A stretch of DNA of 64,000 nt from a virus: the IMG/VR virus record IMGVR_UViG_3300040801_001103, positions 1 through 64,000 of that record. One strand, written 5' to 3'. Under the pieces are notes generated by a model. It made no database searches. It had not been told where the DNA came from and saw only the letters and a program-made list of their open reading frames with translations. Made by a program: the position numbers and the translations under genes. Positions within the stretch are counted from its first letter, which is position 1; the number at the start of each line of letters is the position of its first letter. Positions 1 through 8,656 of this stretch are shown in pieces.

Positions 1-2354
1 CTGATCACAGTAGAATTTACACTGTCCACGTCTGCTTGTACCGCTGCTATTGCGTTAGCTAGGTCACTGATTCCTTGCTCTACACTATCAGTGTCCAGGT
101 TGATGGTGTCCACAGTGCTCTGCACGGCGGCAATGTCTGCTGTCAAGCTGAAGTTGGCGTCTGCCACATTAGTTGTGAGTGTATCAATCTTGTTGTCCAC
201 AATCACCAGGTTGGTATCGATTGCACTAACAGTGGTGTTGGTAGCAATTACCGAGGCGTTGATGCTGTTGATGTCGGCTTGCGCTCCTGCTACATCACCA
301 GTCAAAATCACCACGTTAGCGTCCACACTGTTAATGATCGTTTGTGATGCCAGTGTGGTAGCATTAACCGTATCCACGTCTAGCTGTACCGCTGCTATTG
401 CATTGCTCAAATTGCTGATGCCAGCTTCCACTGTATCAGTGTCCAGGTTAATGGTATCAACTGTGGTTTGCACATTGCCCACGTCTGTTGTTAGCCCATC
501 AATCTTGTTGTCTACTATTACCAAGTTGCCATCAACCAGTATCAGGCGGTTCTCAATGTCAGTTACATCAACCGCCACAGTACCTAGCAAACTCTCAATG
601 TCATTCACATTGGTGTCAATGGTGCTCACAGTTGTAGCTGTGCTGTCTACTGTGCTCTGCACACCAGCAATATCTGTGATTGCTGTATTGACTAGTCCAT
701 CCACGATGACCAAATTTGCATCCACACTTGCCACCGCGTTGGCTAGATCATTTAGTGATGTAAGCACCTGGGTGTTTGCGCTGATGGTCTGCAAACTGCC
801 CTCGATGCCAAATATGTTGCCCTGCAAGCCAATCACGTTGCTGTCAATAGCATTGACGGTAGTGTTGCTGGCAATCACAGTCGCGTTCACACGGTCAACG
901 TCTGCCTGCACGTTGGCTAGTGCGCTTTCAATGCTAGCAATTCCTGCTTCTACTGTATCAGTGTCCAGGTTAATGGTGTTTACTGTGCTCTGTACGTTGG
1001 CAACATCAAATGTCAATGCATCAATCTTGTCGTCTACTACGTTCACTGTGATGTTACTGCTGATCACAGTAGCGTTGATGCTGTCCAGATCCAGTTGCGC
1101 ATTAGCCAGGGCGCTGGATAGTGCTGCGATGTCTGCTTCCACAGTATCAGTGTTGGTGTTGATGGTATTCACTGTGCTCTGCACTGCTGCCACATCAGAG
1201 TCCAAATTATCGATCTTGTTGTTCACCACGTTTAGATTACCATCAAGTGTTTGCAGGATGGCAAGGTTATCATTCACTGTGATGTTAGACGACAATACCG
1301 TGGCTTCTATCAAATCCAGATCCACTTGCGCATTGGATACATCACTGGTTAGTGCAAGCAGATTGGCATCCACCACGTTGAGTGTGGCCTGCACTGCGTT
1401 TACGCTTGCGTTAGCGCCCGCTATGCCAGCTGCCAGTTGCGTCTGGCCAAACTCCAGTGTATCAGTATTAGTGTTGATAATGTTAACAGTTGCTCGTGTA
1501 CCCAAGAGGTCAGTGTGTATTCCATCAACCTTGTTGTCCACCACAATCAGGTTAGAGTTGATGTTGTTTGTGGTGACATTGGCTGCTAGTGTGGTGGCAT
1601 TAATGGTATCCACATCCACAATCAAGCCATCAATTTTGTTGTTGATGACGTTCTCAGTGTTAATGATGGTGCCCACCTGAGCATCCACACCATTTACTGT
1701 GGATTGAACTGAGTCAATTAGTGGGTCCAGAGCATTAACGTTAGCGTTTACTGCACCAACATCAATTGCCAAAGCATCCACTTTATTTTCAATGTCAAAT
1801 GTGGTTGCATTAACAGTGTTTACGCCTGTTCGTATGGTGGGTATGATGTCAGTGTTCGCTATAATTCTAGCAAACTGAATACTATTTGCGTCCATCTCCT
1901 CACGTATTTGCACCGCAGTAGGTGCATTAACACTGATGTTAGCATTGGATAGATCCAGGTTACCAGCTTCAAAGAGCGCGTCAATACCCACAAATTGCGT
2001 GAGTGAGCTGGTGTTAAGTCGTATGCTAGTGTTGAATGGTCCAGTTGTGGGTGCAAACAACGGTCGCGTGAGATCTTCTGGGTACAGGTTACCGTTGATG
2101 GTAATCTCAATATTTTCTTCAGGTGGTTTGACGCGCCAACCGTCTTGGTTCTGCAGGAAGTAATATGATCCAACCTCGACACCACCACCAATAGCTTCAC
2201 CACCAATAGCACGGAATGCTGGTGGATATTTCAGATTGGCAGGTTCTCTGGCCCATTCCTTCCAGTCGCTGTATAAATCGATGCCCGCGTCGACTTGCTT
2301 CTCACCACTTAATATGGTGATTAGCCGTCTTGCTCCATCAAAAGATACTCTCAT
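1..2354 (-). CDS. Large coiled-coil tail-fibre protein, C-terminus cut by window edge
   Basis: The minus frame is open from an ATG at 2354 to base 1, so at least 784 residues are encoded and the C-terminus is missing. The first ~110 residues (for example DLYSDWKEWA, FRAIGGE, VGSYYFLQN, WRVKPPEEN, INGNLY) resemble an N-terminal domain I recall from many marine phage fibre and baseplate-attached proteins. From about residue 150 the chain is a long series of imperfect repeats rich in Val, Asp, Asn, Thr and Ile, built on VQSTVNTINLDTDTVEAGI and VIVDNKIDGL. This suggests a trimeric coiled-coil shaft. A late promoter lies about 40 nt upstream. It is probably a receptor-binding or whisker-type fibre; which one is inference. 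Confidence 0.8.
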   Translation of the reverse strand, partial: MRVSFDGARRLITILSGEKQVDAGIDLYSDWKEWAREPANLKYPPAFRAIGGEAIGGGVEVGSYYFLQNQDGWRVKPPEENIEITINGNLYPEDLTRPLFAPTTGPFNTSIRLNTSSLTQFVGIDALFEAGNLDLSNANISVNAPTAVQIREEMDANSIQFARIIANTDIIPTIRTGVNTVNATTFDIENKVDALAIDVGAVNANVNALDPLIDSVQSTVNGVDAQVGTIINTENVINNKIDGLIVDVDTINATTLAANVTTNNINSNLIVVDNKVDGIHTDLLGTRATVNIINTNTDTLEFGQTQLAAGIAGANASVNAVQATLNVVDANLLALTSDVSNAQVDLDLIEATVLSSNITVNDNLAILQTLDGNLNVVNNKIDNLDSDVAAVQSTVNTINTNTDTVEADIAALSSALANAQLDLDSINATVISSNITVNVVDDKIDALTFDVANVQSTVNTINLDTDTVEAGIASIESALANVQADVDRVNATVIASNTTVNAIDSNVIGLQGNIFGIEGSLQTISANTQVLTSLNDLANAVASVDANLVIVDGLVNTAITDIAGVQSTVDSTATTVSTIDTNVNDIESLLGTVAVDVTDIENRLILVDGNLVIVDNKIDGLTTDVGNVQTTVDTINLDTDTVEAGISNLSNAIAAVQLDVDTVNATTLASQTIINSVDANVVILTGDVAGAQADINSINASVIATNTTVSAIDTNLVIVDNKIDTLTTNVADANFSLTADIAAVQSTVDTINLDTDSVEQGISDLANAIAAVQADVDSVNSTVI

Positions 2355-2394
2355 AAATTAGTCCGTGGCACTTGGCATACTCGCCATTATGCAC

Positions 2395-2402
2395 TATTTA
2401 TC
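2395..2402 (-). promoter_or_regulatory. T4-type late promoter
   Basis: GATAAATA on the minus strand, 41 nt upstream of the fibre start at 2354, matches the T4 late -10 box. Confidence 0.6.
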
Positions 2403-2434
2403 TAATTTTGAAAGTACAGGATTGCAGACTGATT

Positions 2435-2626
2435 TTACAATCGATCAATAGCAAAGCCAGATATTTCCATGCTCTCAGCTTCAATAGCTGCTTCACTAGC
2501 CTTGGGAAACGTGGTGGCCTGTGTCGACTCGCGGACATATTCCACCTTCTTGGTGGTATCCAGTTCATTGTCAGGGAAGACATCTGAAATTTTTACATAA
2601 AAGTCCATGACTTTGATGGCAAACAT
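2435..2626 (-). CDS. Small hypothetical protein
   Basis: A 63-residue protein starting MFAIKVMDFYVKISDVFPD. A GGAG ribosome-binding site sits 8 nt before the ATG, which favours this frame over another minus-strand frame that overlaps it. It lies between the LamG fibre genes and the long coiled-coil fibre gene and reads in the same direction. It has no membrane segment, is moderately acidic, and shows no family I recognise. It may be a small accessory or chaperone of the fibre module, but only position supports that. Confidence 0.6.
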   Translation of the reverse strand: MFAIKVMDFYVKISDVFPDNELDTTKKVEYVRESTQATTFPKASEAAIEAESMEISGFAIDRL

Positions 2627-2662
2627 TATAATTCTCCAGTAATAATATGCTTACTTATCTAC

Positions 2663-4831
2663 TCAGGGATTATTGTAAGTGCGATCACGGCGCTGCTGGA
2701 TGGGGATGGTGGCATTTGCTGCTGTGTTAACGTTGGACAGGCTTAGATATTCAAATTCCAAACTGTGTACTACAATGTCAACAGCATCCGAAATAATTGA
2801 AAAAGACTCAGATGTATTGCTATTTTCCACACCACCCAGCTCAATGGTGGTGTTTGCTTGATATAATCGCACTTCAGAGTTAGCCTGTAAACCAGTCAAT
2901 GTAATCGTGGTAGGTGTGATTATGTTCACTGTTCCGTTTCTGGTGGCGTATACTTTGTCTTCGCGCAAATTACTGCCGTTAAGATTGGTCCAGGTCAGTG
3001 TGCCTGTTCCTCTCCACTCAACCCATATGGTGGCTTCTTCTGGGAATATAATTCCATCAGCATCAAATACTGCATTAGTACTACCAGAAGCAGGCTCTAT
3101 CCTTATGCTCAGCGGAGCATTGGGCCGTAACGCCGTCAAGGCATTTAATGCTGCTTGCTGGTTAGCAGGGGTGTCACTATTAATTATATCGTCAGGTACA
3201 GCGCCGCGTCGGAACAGATCCACGATATCTGAGTCAGGTTTACTAATAAACCAAGAATACCAATTACTGTAGAGCATATCAGACACGTTAACGAACGTCA
3301 CGTCAGTACCGGCCACTTCAAGTGAACTGCCTGGTCCACCTATGGATATATCGCCTGAGTGACTATCCAAGTCGGTACTCAATAACGGATTACCTGATGA
3401 TACAGTTTGTTTGACACCGTCAATATACATGGTCCACTCGCGCACTGGGTCAGTGTAGCTAAAACGGAACATGATGTGATAACTGCGGTTGGGGTCCAGA
3501 GCAAAGTCGCTAAAAACTTGCGAGTTGTCATCGGCCGTGTCAGCGAAACTCGCTATCAAGCGGTTACCTAATCCGATCAGAAAGCATAGATTGTTAACTC
3601 CACCACCTTCTTCATATATGCATGATAGACCCGAATAAATTGTTCTTGGTCGAATCCATCCACCCATTAATCTGTTGATGGTTGCTGTGTTATTCATTCT
3701 GTTACTGTTGGGACATTCGCGGCGTCCAGAGTTGGGATTCCAAGAGTTGGTCGTGCCTTCGGAAATAGCAGTTGCTTCAAATCCATTTGACCCCACTGAA
3801 GAACTGGTAAATGGGCTTCCGCCAAAATCTCCGATATCATCATAAGTGTTATCAAATGTCCACCAATGATCAGGTGCCTGTGCAGCGATAATTTCAGCAT
3901 AAGTGCTTATACCCACAAGAGTTTCATATGGTATCGTAATATTTCCCGTGTCATTTCTAACAACCAGGAAAATCGTGGTATTATCGTCTAAACCTCCTTG
4001 AGTGGCAACATATGTAATGGCAGTATCAGACCAACTGAGTATGGGTTGATCAACACTGATAGTGCCAAATGGGTCGCTCCACAGTTGTACATTACCAGTT
4101 CCCTGTGTGCTTTCAAAACCAAATCCTGATATTGTGATGTTTGCGCCATAATTAATGCGCTCATCACGAACAGTCACGGCAATGGTAGTGGGTTCAGCTA
4201 ATACTACAGCAATGATCTGCCCAAATGTAGAACCGCCACCAAATGTGACTACACCACTTGCAATCGTTGTGGGAGTAGATGGTGTTTGTTCAGCAAAACC
4301 ACCAGCACTCGAAGCAGCACCTGTACCTGGTGGCCCGTTGGTGTTGTCATCAACTCCCGTCCAACTACCAGGCCACGTCAACCCCAACGGATTTCCACTG
4401 TTACCAGATTCAGTACCTATGAATGCAACGGCAGTCTGATTAGTGCTCACTGTAGTCAGTGAAGGCACATCCATGGTCTGATCAGCCGGATTGTTGTCAG
4501 TTGTAGCCAATGATACTATGGGATTTATGGTATCAACATTTCTGTATGCGACCATGGCGATGTATGTACGTTCGCCTCCAGTTCGCGTTAGCGTATAACT
4601 AGCTGGCTCACTGCTGGCAGCGCGCCAGTATAAAGCATCAGTGTGACTGCCACCAGAAGTTGCACCACCAAAAGCCAAGGTCCACCCAGCCGGCGTATTC
4701 CACAATGTGGTTCCGTCACTTGATATAAACAACAGCAACACGTCATCATTCAGTGTTCCACCAGGAACACTGATAGTGGCTGTGGCAGCGTTATCTGAGT
4801 TGGTGGTGGTAAATCCAATTCTAGTAGCCAT
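2663..4831 (-). CDS. LamG-type lectin tail-fibre/adhesin protein
   Basis: A 722-residue virion protein. The N-terminal ~210 residues form one Gly/Thr/Ser-rich beta domain, followed by an Ig/IPT-like stretch near 215-300. A concanavalin A/LamG-like domain then starts with APDHWWTFDN (about residue 310) and carries the typical YHIMFRFSYTDP and WTMYIDGVKQ strands. The last ~170 residues match the C-terminus of the next upstream gene (LRPNAPLSIRI, GTGTLTWTN), so the two are paralogues. It ends in DRTYNNP, a tag shared with two neighbours. The stop of the upstream gene and this ATG overlap as TAATG. Binding of a surface glycan is inferred from the lectin fold. Confidence 0.75.
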   Translation of the reverse strand: MATRIGFTTTNSDNAATATISVPGGTLNDDVLLLFISSDGTTLWNTPAGWTLAFGGATSGGSHTDALYWRAASSEPASYTLTRTGGERTYIAMVAYRNVDTINPIVSLATTDNNPADQTMDVPSLTTVSTNQTAVAFIGTESGNSGNPLGLTWPGSWTGVDDNTNGPPGTGAASSAGGFAEQTPSTPTTIASGVVTFGGGSTFGQIIAVVLAEPTTIAVTVRDERINYGANITISGFGFESTQGTGNVQLWSDPFGTISVDQPILSWSDTAITYVATQGGLDDNTTIFLVVRNDTGNITIPYETLVGISTYAEIIAAQAPDHWWTFDNTYDDIGDFGGSPFTSSSVGSNGFEATAISEGTTNSWNPNSGRRECPNSNRMNNTATINRLMGGWIRPRTIYSGLSCIYEEGGGVNNLCFLIGLGNRLIASFADTADDNSQVFSDFALDPNRSYHIMFRFSYTDPVREWTMYIDGVKQTVSSGNPLLSTDLDSHSGDISIGGPGSSLEVAGTDVTFVNVSDMLYSNWYSWFISKPDSDIVDLFRRGAVPDDIINSDTPANQQAALNALTALRPNAPLSIRIEPASGSTNAVFDADGIIFPEEATIWVEWRGTGTLTWTNLNGSNLREDKVYATRNGTVNIITPTTITLTGLQANSEVRLYQANTTIELGGVENSNTSESFSIISDAVDIVVHSLEFEYLSLSNVNTAANATIPIQQRRDRTYNNP

Positions 4832-6036
4832 TATGGGTTCTCATAATTACGATCAAAGAACTGACCAGCAAGAATAGTGACGTCACCAGAAGACAAATCA
4901 ACTGCGGGTATCCTTTTGATTTCAAATGTTATAGACACAAGCACAACATCCACGAGATCTTCTTGCACTGTTGCAGAAAATTGTGTACTCGAATTTTCCA
5001 CACTAGCTAACTCATTTGCGGTTCCTGACTCATAGTAAACTACTTTGGTGTTGGGCTGTAATTCTATTACACTTAGCGTGGCTGGGTTGATCAAATTAAC
5101 TGTGCCGCCGTTTGGTGTTGAGAATACAGATGCGTCTGATCCATTACCGTTGACCCATGTTAGTGTGCCTGTGCCTGTATACTGCACATCAATTGACGCA
5201 CGTGGATTAAATGTGACATTGGATGCAACTAACTCAATGTCTCCTACCACATCAACTCTGATGCACAATGGTGCATCTGGTCTGAATGAATTTGCGAGAG
5301 CATCAAGCCCAGCTTGGTTGGTGATGGTGACGTCAGGTAGCGCACCTTTTTCAAATAACTCTGTGCGTATCTCCACGTTTGAGGGCACATTAGCATCACT
5401 AAACGATGCCCAAAAATTGTAATCGCAATTAGTAGAACCGGTTAGCAGAACTGTTTGGTTTCCCACTTCTGTTGCACCAGCTGGATCACCAAATTCAATA
5501 GGAGATCCTGAATCAAACGTGGCACCCACAAACTGTCTATCTGTTGGTGCGGTGATTTCTTGTAAATCCCCATCCACATACAATTCGTAATCCCCATTGC
5601 CATTAACAATGCCAAAAATATGATACGCGCGGTTGGCTTGCAGTACTTGGTCACTAAACGCTTGATACACACTGGCGCCGTCCACGATATCAAGCATCAG
5701 AGTATTACCAGCCCAAACAAGAAATCGGAACTGCTGACCAGTTGTACCCTCTCCATAGATAGAGCGAGGAGGCAGTTGTATAGAATCAAACTGTACCCAA
5801 CCGCCCACGGCTTTATTGGATAGCGCACTATTAATTGTCGCAGTATCTGGAATGGTGACACGATCACTCACGGCGTTACACTGTGAACTGTTGGTTGCGT
5901 CTTCGCAAATTGCTGTTGAAGTTAAAAGAAAGCCAGTATTGGTGCCATCGGCGGCACCAATACTGTCTAGAACATCGCCATCGAACCGCCAAAGGTGGTC
6001 GGCCCCGAGTGCGATAATATCGTCTCTATAGGCCAT
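4831..6036 (-). CDS. LamG-type lectin tail-fibre/adhesin protein, shorter paralogue
   Basis: A 401-residue protein. The LamG-like domain begins almost at the N-terminus (LGADHLWRFDGDVLDS) and includes AYHIFGIVNG and YELYVDGDLQ. The C-terminal ~170 residues align with the 722-residue neighbour (FRPDAPLCIRV, GTGTLTWVNGNG, ELQPNTKVVYYESG) and end in DRNYENP. Relative to that neighbour it lacks the extra N-terminal domains, which suggests tandem duplication with domain gain or loss. It is translationally coupled to the downstream gene by TAATG. It is most likely an adhesin or decoration on the tail fibre or baseplate. Confidence 0.75.
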   Translation of the reverse strand: MAYRDDIIALGADHLWRFDGDVLDSIGAADGTNTGFLLTSTAICEDATNSSQCNAVSDRVTIPDTATINSALSNKAVGGWVQFDSIQLPPRSIYGEGTTGQQFRFLVWAGNTLMLDIVDGASVYQAFSDQVLQANRAYHIFGIVNGNGDYELYVDGDLQEITAPTDRQFVGATFDSGSPIEFGDPAGATEVGNQTVLLTGSTNCDYNFWASFSDANVPSNVEIRTELFEKGALPDVTITNQAGLDALANSFRPDAPLCIRVDVVGDIELVASNVTFNPRASIDVQYTGTGTLTWVNGNGSDASVFSTPNGGTVNLINPATLSVIELQPNTKVVYYESGTANELASVENSSTQFSATVQEDLVDVVLVSITFEIKRIPAVDLSSGDVTILAGQFFDRNYENP

Positions 6037-6048
6037 GTGGCTCCTTTA

Positions 6049-7731
6049 TTATGGGTTATCGTAGTTACGTTCCAGGGCTGATACCAAGCTAAACGTAATA
6101 CCTGTCGCCTCTGTAATAGTACCTGTTGTTTCCACGAACTGCGCATTGTCCAAACCAATAGCACGAACTACTACCGCAGCATCTGTGCCTGCTGTGCGCC
6201 CGCCCTGTGTATTGGCATCGTAACCAAAGTCAAATGCTACACTTGAGCTTACAATGTCGCCAGAGATGGGTGTACCACCCAAGTCTTCAACAATGATAGC
6301 ATCTGGTGAGTTGATGGGATCTTGGTCAATGTTCGCAATAAAGCTGGATGCTGCTGTGGGAATCTTGTCATCCACACGAGTAGCATTCATGGCGCTAGAT
6401 GACGTATAAGTCACAACCTGCCAGATGCCATTGTTGTTTGCTGAAACAGCGCCGCCTAGTGAAAAGTAATCGTTCACTGACAGTGTGGGCAAGTTGCCGC
6501 CAGCACTAGTGAAGTCAGCAGCCTGTCCAACTGGTGTACCAATCACCAGGTCTGTTACGCTGGTACGGATAGTGTACTGGAAGAACGCAAAGTAACGCGC
6601 AGGCCCACTGTCTGCAACCAAGTTCTGGTTGAATTCGATGGTACCGGCAGCAACGAATGGAAACGCAATACCGCTTGATCCAGTGTTGTCAGTAAACGTC
6701 AAGCTGTTGGTATCGTTGGGATCAAAGTTTGTGATCGCAACACCTGAACCACCACCATCAGTGTTTGTCACGCTCAATGTTTGAAGCTCGCTGCCAACAA
6801 ATGTCAACATCTGGTCTTGCAGCACACCAATCTGTGTGTTGGCGTTTGCACTCTCATCAATGTCACCAGTCTGGCGCAATTGATACTGCACCCAGGTGTA
6901 CAAGTCCTGAGTACTCAGGCTTTGTGATGTATTTGAGGTTGCATCAATCACAACACCAAAGTTGTATGGTCCGCCAAACAAGTCTTGTCCAGGATACAGC
7001 GAACTGGAAATCTGAGGTGTTTCAAAGTAAGTGATGTTAGCGTCACCGTACTTCTCACCAGGAGCACTGTTAGCGATAATAACTGCATCACTATCAGTGA
7101 TGTTAAGGTCATTCTGTTCTGCAAGTGGGAATCGGTACACAATGTAGTTCAGTGTTCCGGTTACACCGATATCAGCTGTTGTAGCCTGGTCGTATGTCTT
7201 GCCTTCTGTGCGGATGAATACTGTTAGTGAATCGTTAGTAACATCAAAGTTACCATTTGTAGCGTCACCAAATGTCTGGATGGCTTCGTTAACTGGGCCA
7301 GAGTAAGTGAAGTCTGTGCCCGCCGTGTCTGAGCTGAATGCGTAGTAAACCGTGTCACCACTGATTTTGCTGACAGCATCGATTGTGCCCAGTGTGATGA
7401 TACCCACATACTCACGCTTGCGGTTGTTGCTAGCGTCAATCTCACGCCATCCGCCGGTGCGCAACAATTTACGAGTCGCATCGTCTGCTGGTTCCCAGTC
7501 TTCAATAAATTCAAACTGCTCTGGTGTAATCGCCACCAGTGGGAATGGGAATGGGATTAGTGCTGCATCTGTCCGCCACTCTTCCTTGAGGAAAGAGTAA
7601 AGGCACTGTAGCGTAACCCCATCTTCGCTCAGGTCTCCTGAGCCATTGTTTAGGGTAATTTGTCGGGTACCCGTGTTAATTGTTACTTCTACGCCCTGTG
7701 CTAGATCATCAGGATCAGTAATTAGTGGCAT
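6049..7731 (-). CDS. Virion structural protein of the fibre/baseplate region
   Basis: A 560-residue protein starting MPLITDPDDLAQGVEVTIN. It is acidic, rich in Thr, Asp, Gly and Asn, beta-predicted, and has no membrane segment. The N-terminal region contains LQCLYSFLKEEWRTD and FPFPLVAITPEQFEFI, a pattern I associate with conserved structural proteins of marine T4-like phages. The C-terminus is ERNYDNP, the same tag as in the next two genes. The leader contains a late promoter and an AGGAG ribosome-binding site. A fibre-associated structural role is inferred from composition, late promoter and position; no enzyme motif is visible. Confidence 0.7.
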   Translation of the reverse strand: MPLITDPDDLAQGVEVTINTGTRQITLNNGSGDLSEDGVTLQCLYSFLKEEWRTDAALIPFPFPLVAITPEQFEFIEDWEPADDATRKLLRTGGWREIDASNNRKREYVGIITLGTIDAVSKISGDTVYYAFSSDTAGTDFTYSGPVNEAIQTFGDATNGNFDVTNDSLTVFIRTEGKTYDQATTADIGVTGTLNYIVYRFPLAEQNDLNITDSDAVIIANSAPGEKYGDANITYFETPQISSSLYPGQDLFGGPYNFGVVIDATSNTSQSLSTQDLYTWVQYQLRQTGDIDESANANTQIGVLQDQMLTFVGSELQTLSVTNTDGGGSGVAITNFDPNDTNSLTFTDNTGSSGIAFPFVAAGTIEFNQNLVADSGPARYFAFFQYTIRTSVTDLVIGTPVGQAADFTSAGGNLPTLSVNDYFSLGGAVSANNNGIWQVVTYTSSSAMNATRVDDKIPTAASSFIANIDQDPINSPDAIIVEDLGGTPISGDIVSSSVAFDFGYDANTQGGRTAGTDAAVVVRAIGLDNAQFVETTGTITEATGITFSLVSALERNYDNP

Positions 7732-7766
7732 AATGCTCTCCTACTAAAAGATGTTTGTTATGCCGT

Positions 7767-7774
7767 TATTTATC
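7767..7774 (-). promoter_or_regulatory. T4-type late promoter
   Basis: GATAAATA on the minus strand, 35 nt upstream of the structural gene starting at 7731; the leader then carries AGGAG before the ATG. Confidence 0.65.
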
Positions 7775-7802
7775 TTTTTAGTAGGAGAAGCTGGCCGGAC
7801 GG

Positions 7803-7946
7803 CTAGGGAAGGGTGGGGTCGAAAGAATCCTCTAAGTAATCATCGTCCCACAGTGCATATTCTTCATATGCGTTGGTTGTGTTGTACTGGTCTTCACCGT
7901 CATCCTGTACCATCAGGCTGTCGGCGTAGTCTTCTGGGTCAAACAT
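7803..7946 (-). CDS. Very small acidic protein
   Basis: A 47-residue protein, MFDPEDYADSLMVQDDGEDQ at the start and ending SFDPTLP, with many Asp and Glu. AGGAG lies about 9 nt before the ATG. Its start overlaps the end of the upstream gene, whose TGA lies inside ATGTTTGA, a coupling seen throughout this phage. The function is unknown. Strong acidity can indicate a DNA mimic or an inhibitor of a host enzyme, but nothing here shows that. Confidence 0.55.
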   Translation of the reverse strand: MFDPEDYADSLMVQDDGEDQYNTTNAYEEYALWDDDYLEDSFDPTLP

Positions 7947-8112
7947 TTTTGAGATCTCCTGTGCTATTAAAGATTTCATTGATTACCAATTCCTGAGCAA
8001 GAGCTTGGTGCTCATCGCTGAGCTTGTCATACTCAGGGGTGTTGGTTCGGCCTTGGGCTTCCAGCTGATTCAACTGTTCCGCCAAATTTGCTAGTAACTG
8101 TTCGTCATGCAT
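7939..8112 (-). CDS. Small coiled-coil hypothetical protein
   Basis: A 57-residue helical protein, MHDEQLLANLAEQLNQLEAQ at the start, with heptad-like Leu spacing. The start at 8112 is preferred over the in-frame ATG at 8118 because GGAG then lies 8 nt upstream instead of 2. Both ends overlap neighbouring small genes (8105-8296 and 7803-7946), so the three form a tight operon. The family is unknown. A small oligomeric helper protein is one guess, not supported beyond composition. Confidence 0.55.
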   Translation of the reverse strand: MHDEQLLANLAEQLNQLEAQGRTNTPEYDKLSDEHQALAQELVINEIFNSTGDLKNV

Positions 8113-8296
8113 GATCATGTCTCCGGTTGATAAAAATCTTCATGGTACGATCCTGGTCTTGCATGCTAATTTCCACATTCAGTGGATATCGTTTGTCGTG
8201 CACGTAGGAACGACCGTCCTCGTCAATCACTTCCAGTCGAGTTATCGTCTGATCGCTTAATGCTACTACTGCTGCTAAAATCGTCTGGTCGTCCAT
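8105..8296 (-). CDS. Small hypothetical protein
   Basis: A 63-residue protein, MDDQTILAAVVALSDQTITR at the start and ending IFINRRHDHA. An upstream in-frame TTG at 8302 would add two residues. The ATG at 8296 is chosen because AAGGG lies about 8 nt before it. A short helix is followed by beta-like segments (RLEVIDEDGRSY, LNVEISMQ). Its end overlaps the next small gene. No family recognised. Confidence 0.5.
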   Translation of the reverse strand: MDDQTILAAVVALSDQTITRLEVIDEDGRSYVHDKRYPLNVEISMQDQDRTMKIFINRRHDHA

Positions 8297-8369
8297 CCTC
8301 AATACCCTTTATAACCCACCATGTTGTAATCACAGGCATGGCAAGTGCGGTCATCAATACTGCCCACAT
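8223..8369 (-). CDS. Possible small membrane protein
   Basis: A 48-residue frame, MWAVLMTALAMPVITTWWVI at the start, giving one N-terminal transmembrane helix followed by a hydrophilic Ser/Asp tail. AGAGAG lies about 8 nt upstream. It overlaps the gene at 8105-8296 by 74 nt, which is more than usual here and lowers confidence. If real, it is a single-span inner-membrane protein of the kind often found in lysis or superinfection-exclusion roles. The alternative is that the frame is open by chance. Confidence 0.35.
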   Translation of the reverse strand: MWAVLMTALAMPVITTWWVIKGIEDGRPDDFSSSSSIKRSDDNSTGSD

Positions 8370-8407
8370 TTTTTTACTCTCTTATTATAACTTGTTTTAT
8401 GTATCTG

Positions 8408-8656
8408 TCAATACTGGCATTGCCAGCGATACTGGCCGTGAACTGGGTACCACAGGCTATAAGACCGGGGATACACATGGAACGGTGTGTAATTGTGCTG
8501 GTCCTGTATATAGCATGCCAGCGTAATATCCAGAGCGTTAGCTATACGAACCACCGTGATACCATTTGGCGTCATGGTCTGCTCAGGAAATACTCCTGGG
8601 TTTCCAGCAAAAGCAGATAAGGCCATAAATGCCATGGCAAGGATCACTGCTCTCAT
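8408..8656 (-). CDS. Small secreted protein with signal peptide
   Basis: An 82-residue protein whose first 17 residues (MRAVILAMAFMALSAFA) form a clear signal peptide with a cleavage site after Ala-Phe-Ala. The mature part is about 65 residues, rich in Tyr, Pro and His, with two Cys (about 48 and 80) that could form a disulfide in the periplasm. There is no lipobox cysteine. The start overlaps the end of the upstream membrane gene as ATGA. It may act with that protein at the host envelope. A spanin-like pair is possible, but the lipid anchor expected of an outer-membrane spanin is missing. Confidence 0.6.
   Translation of the reverse strand: MRAVILAMAFMALSAFAGNPGVFPEQTMTPNGITVVRIANALDITLACYIQDQHNYTPFHVYPRSYSLWYPVHGQYRWQCQY

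Noticed and set aside
91-1680. 529-residue plus-strand open frame
   Set aside because: It is the antisense of the repetitive coiled-coil fibre gene, which is open on the minus strand to base 1 and has a recognisable N-terminal domain. Its Ser/Thr/Leu/Val composition is what the complement of Asn/Asp/Val repeats gives.
2398-2583. 61-residue minus-strand frame
   Set aside because: It overlaps the 63-residue gene at 2435-2626 in another phase, and only the latter has a GGAG ribosome-binding site.
7751-7996. 81-residue plus-strand frame
   Set aside because: It is opposite two minus-strand small genes with good ribosome-binding sites and overlapping start/stop signals.
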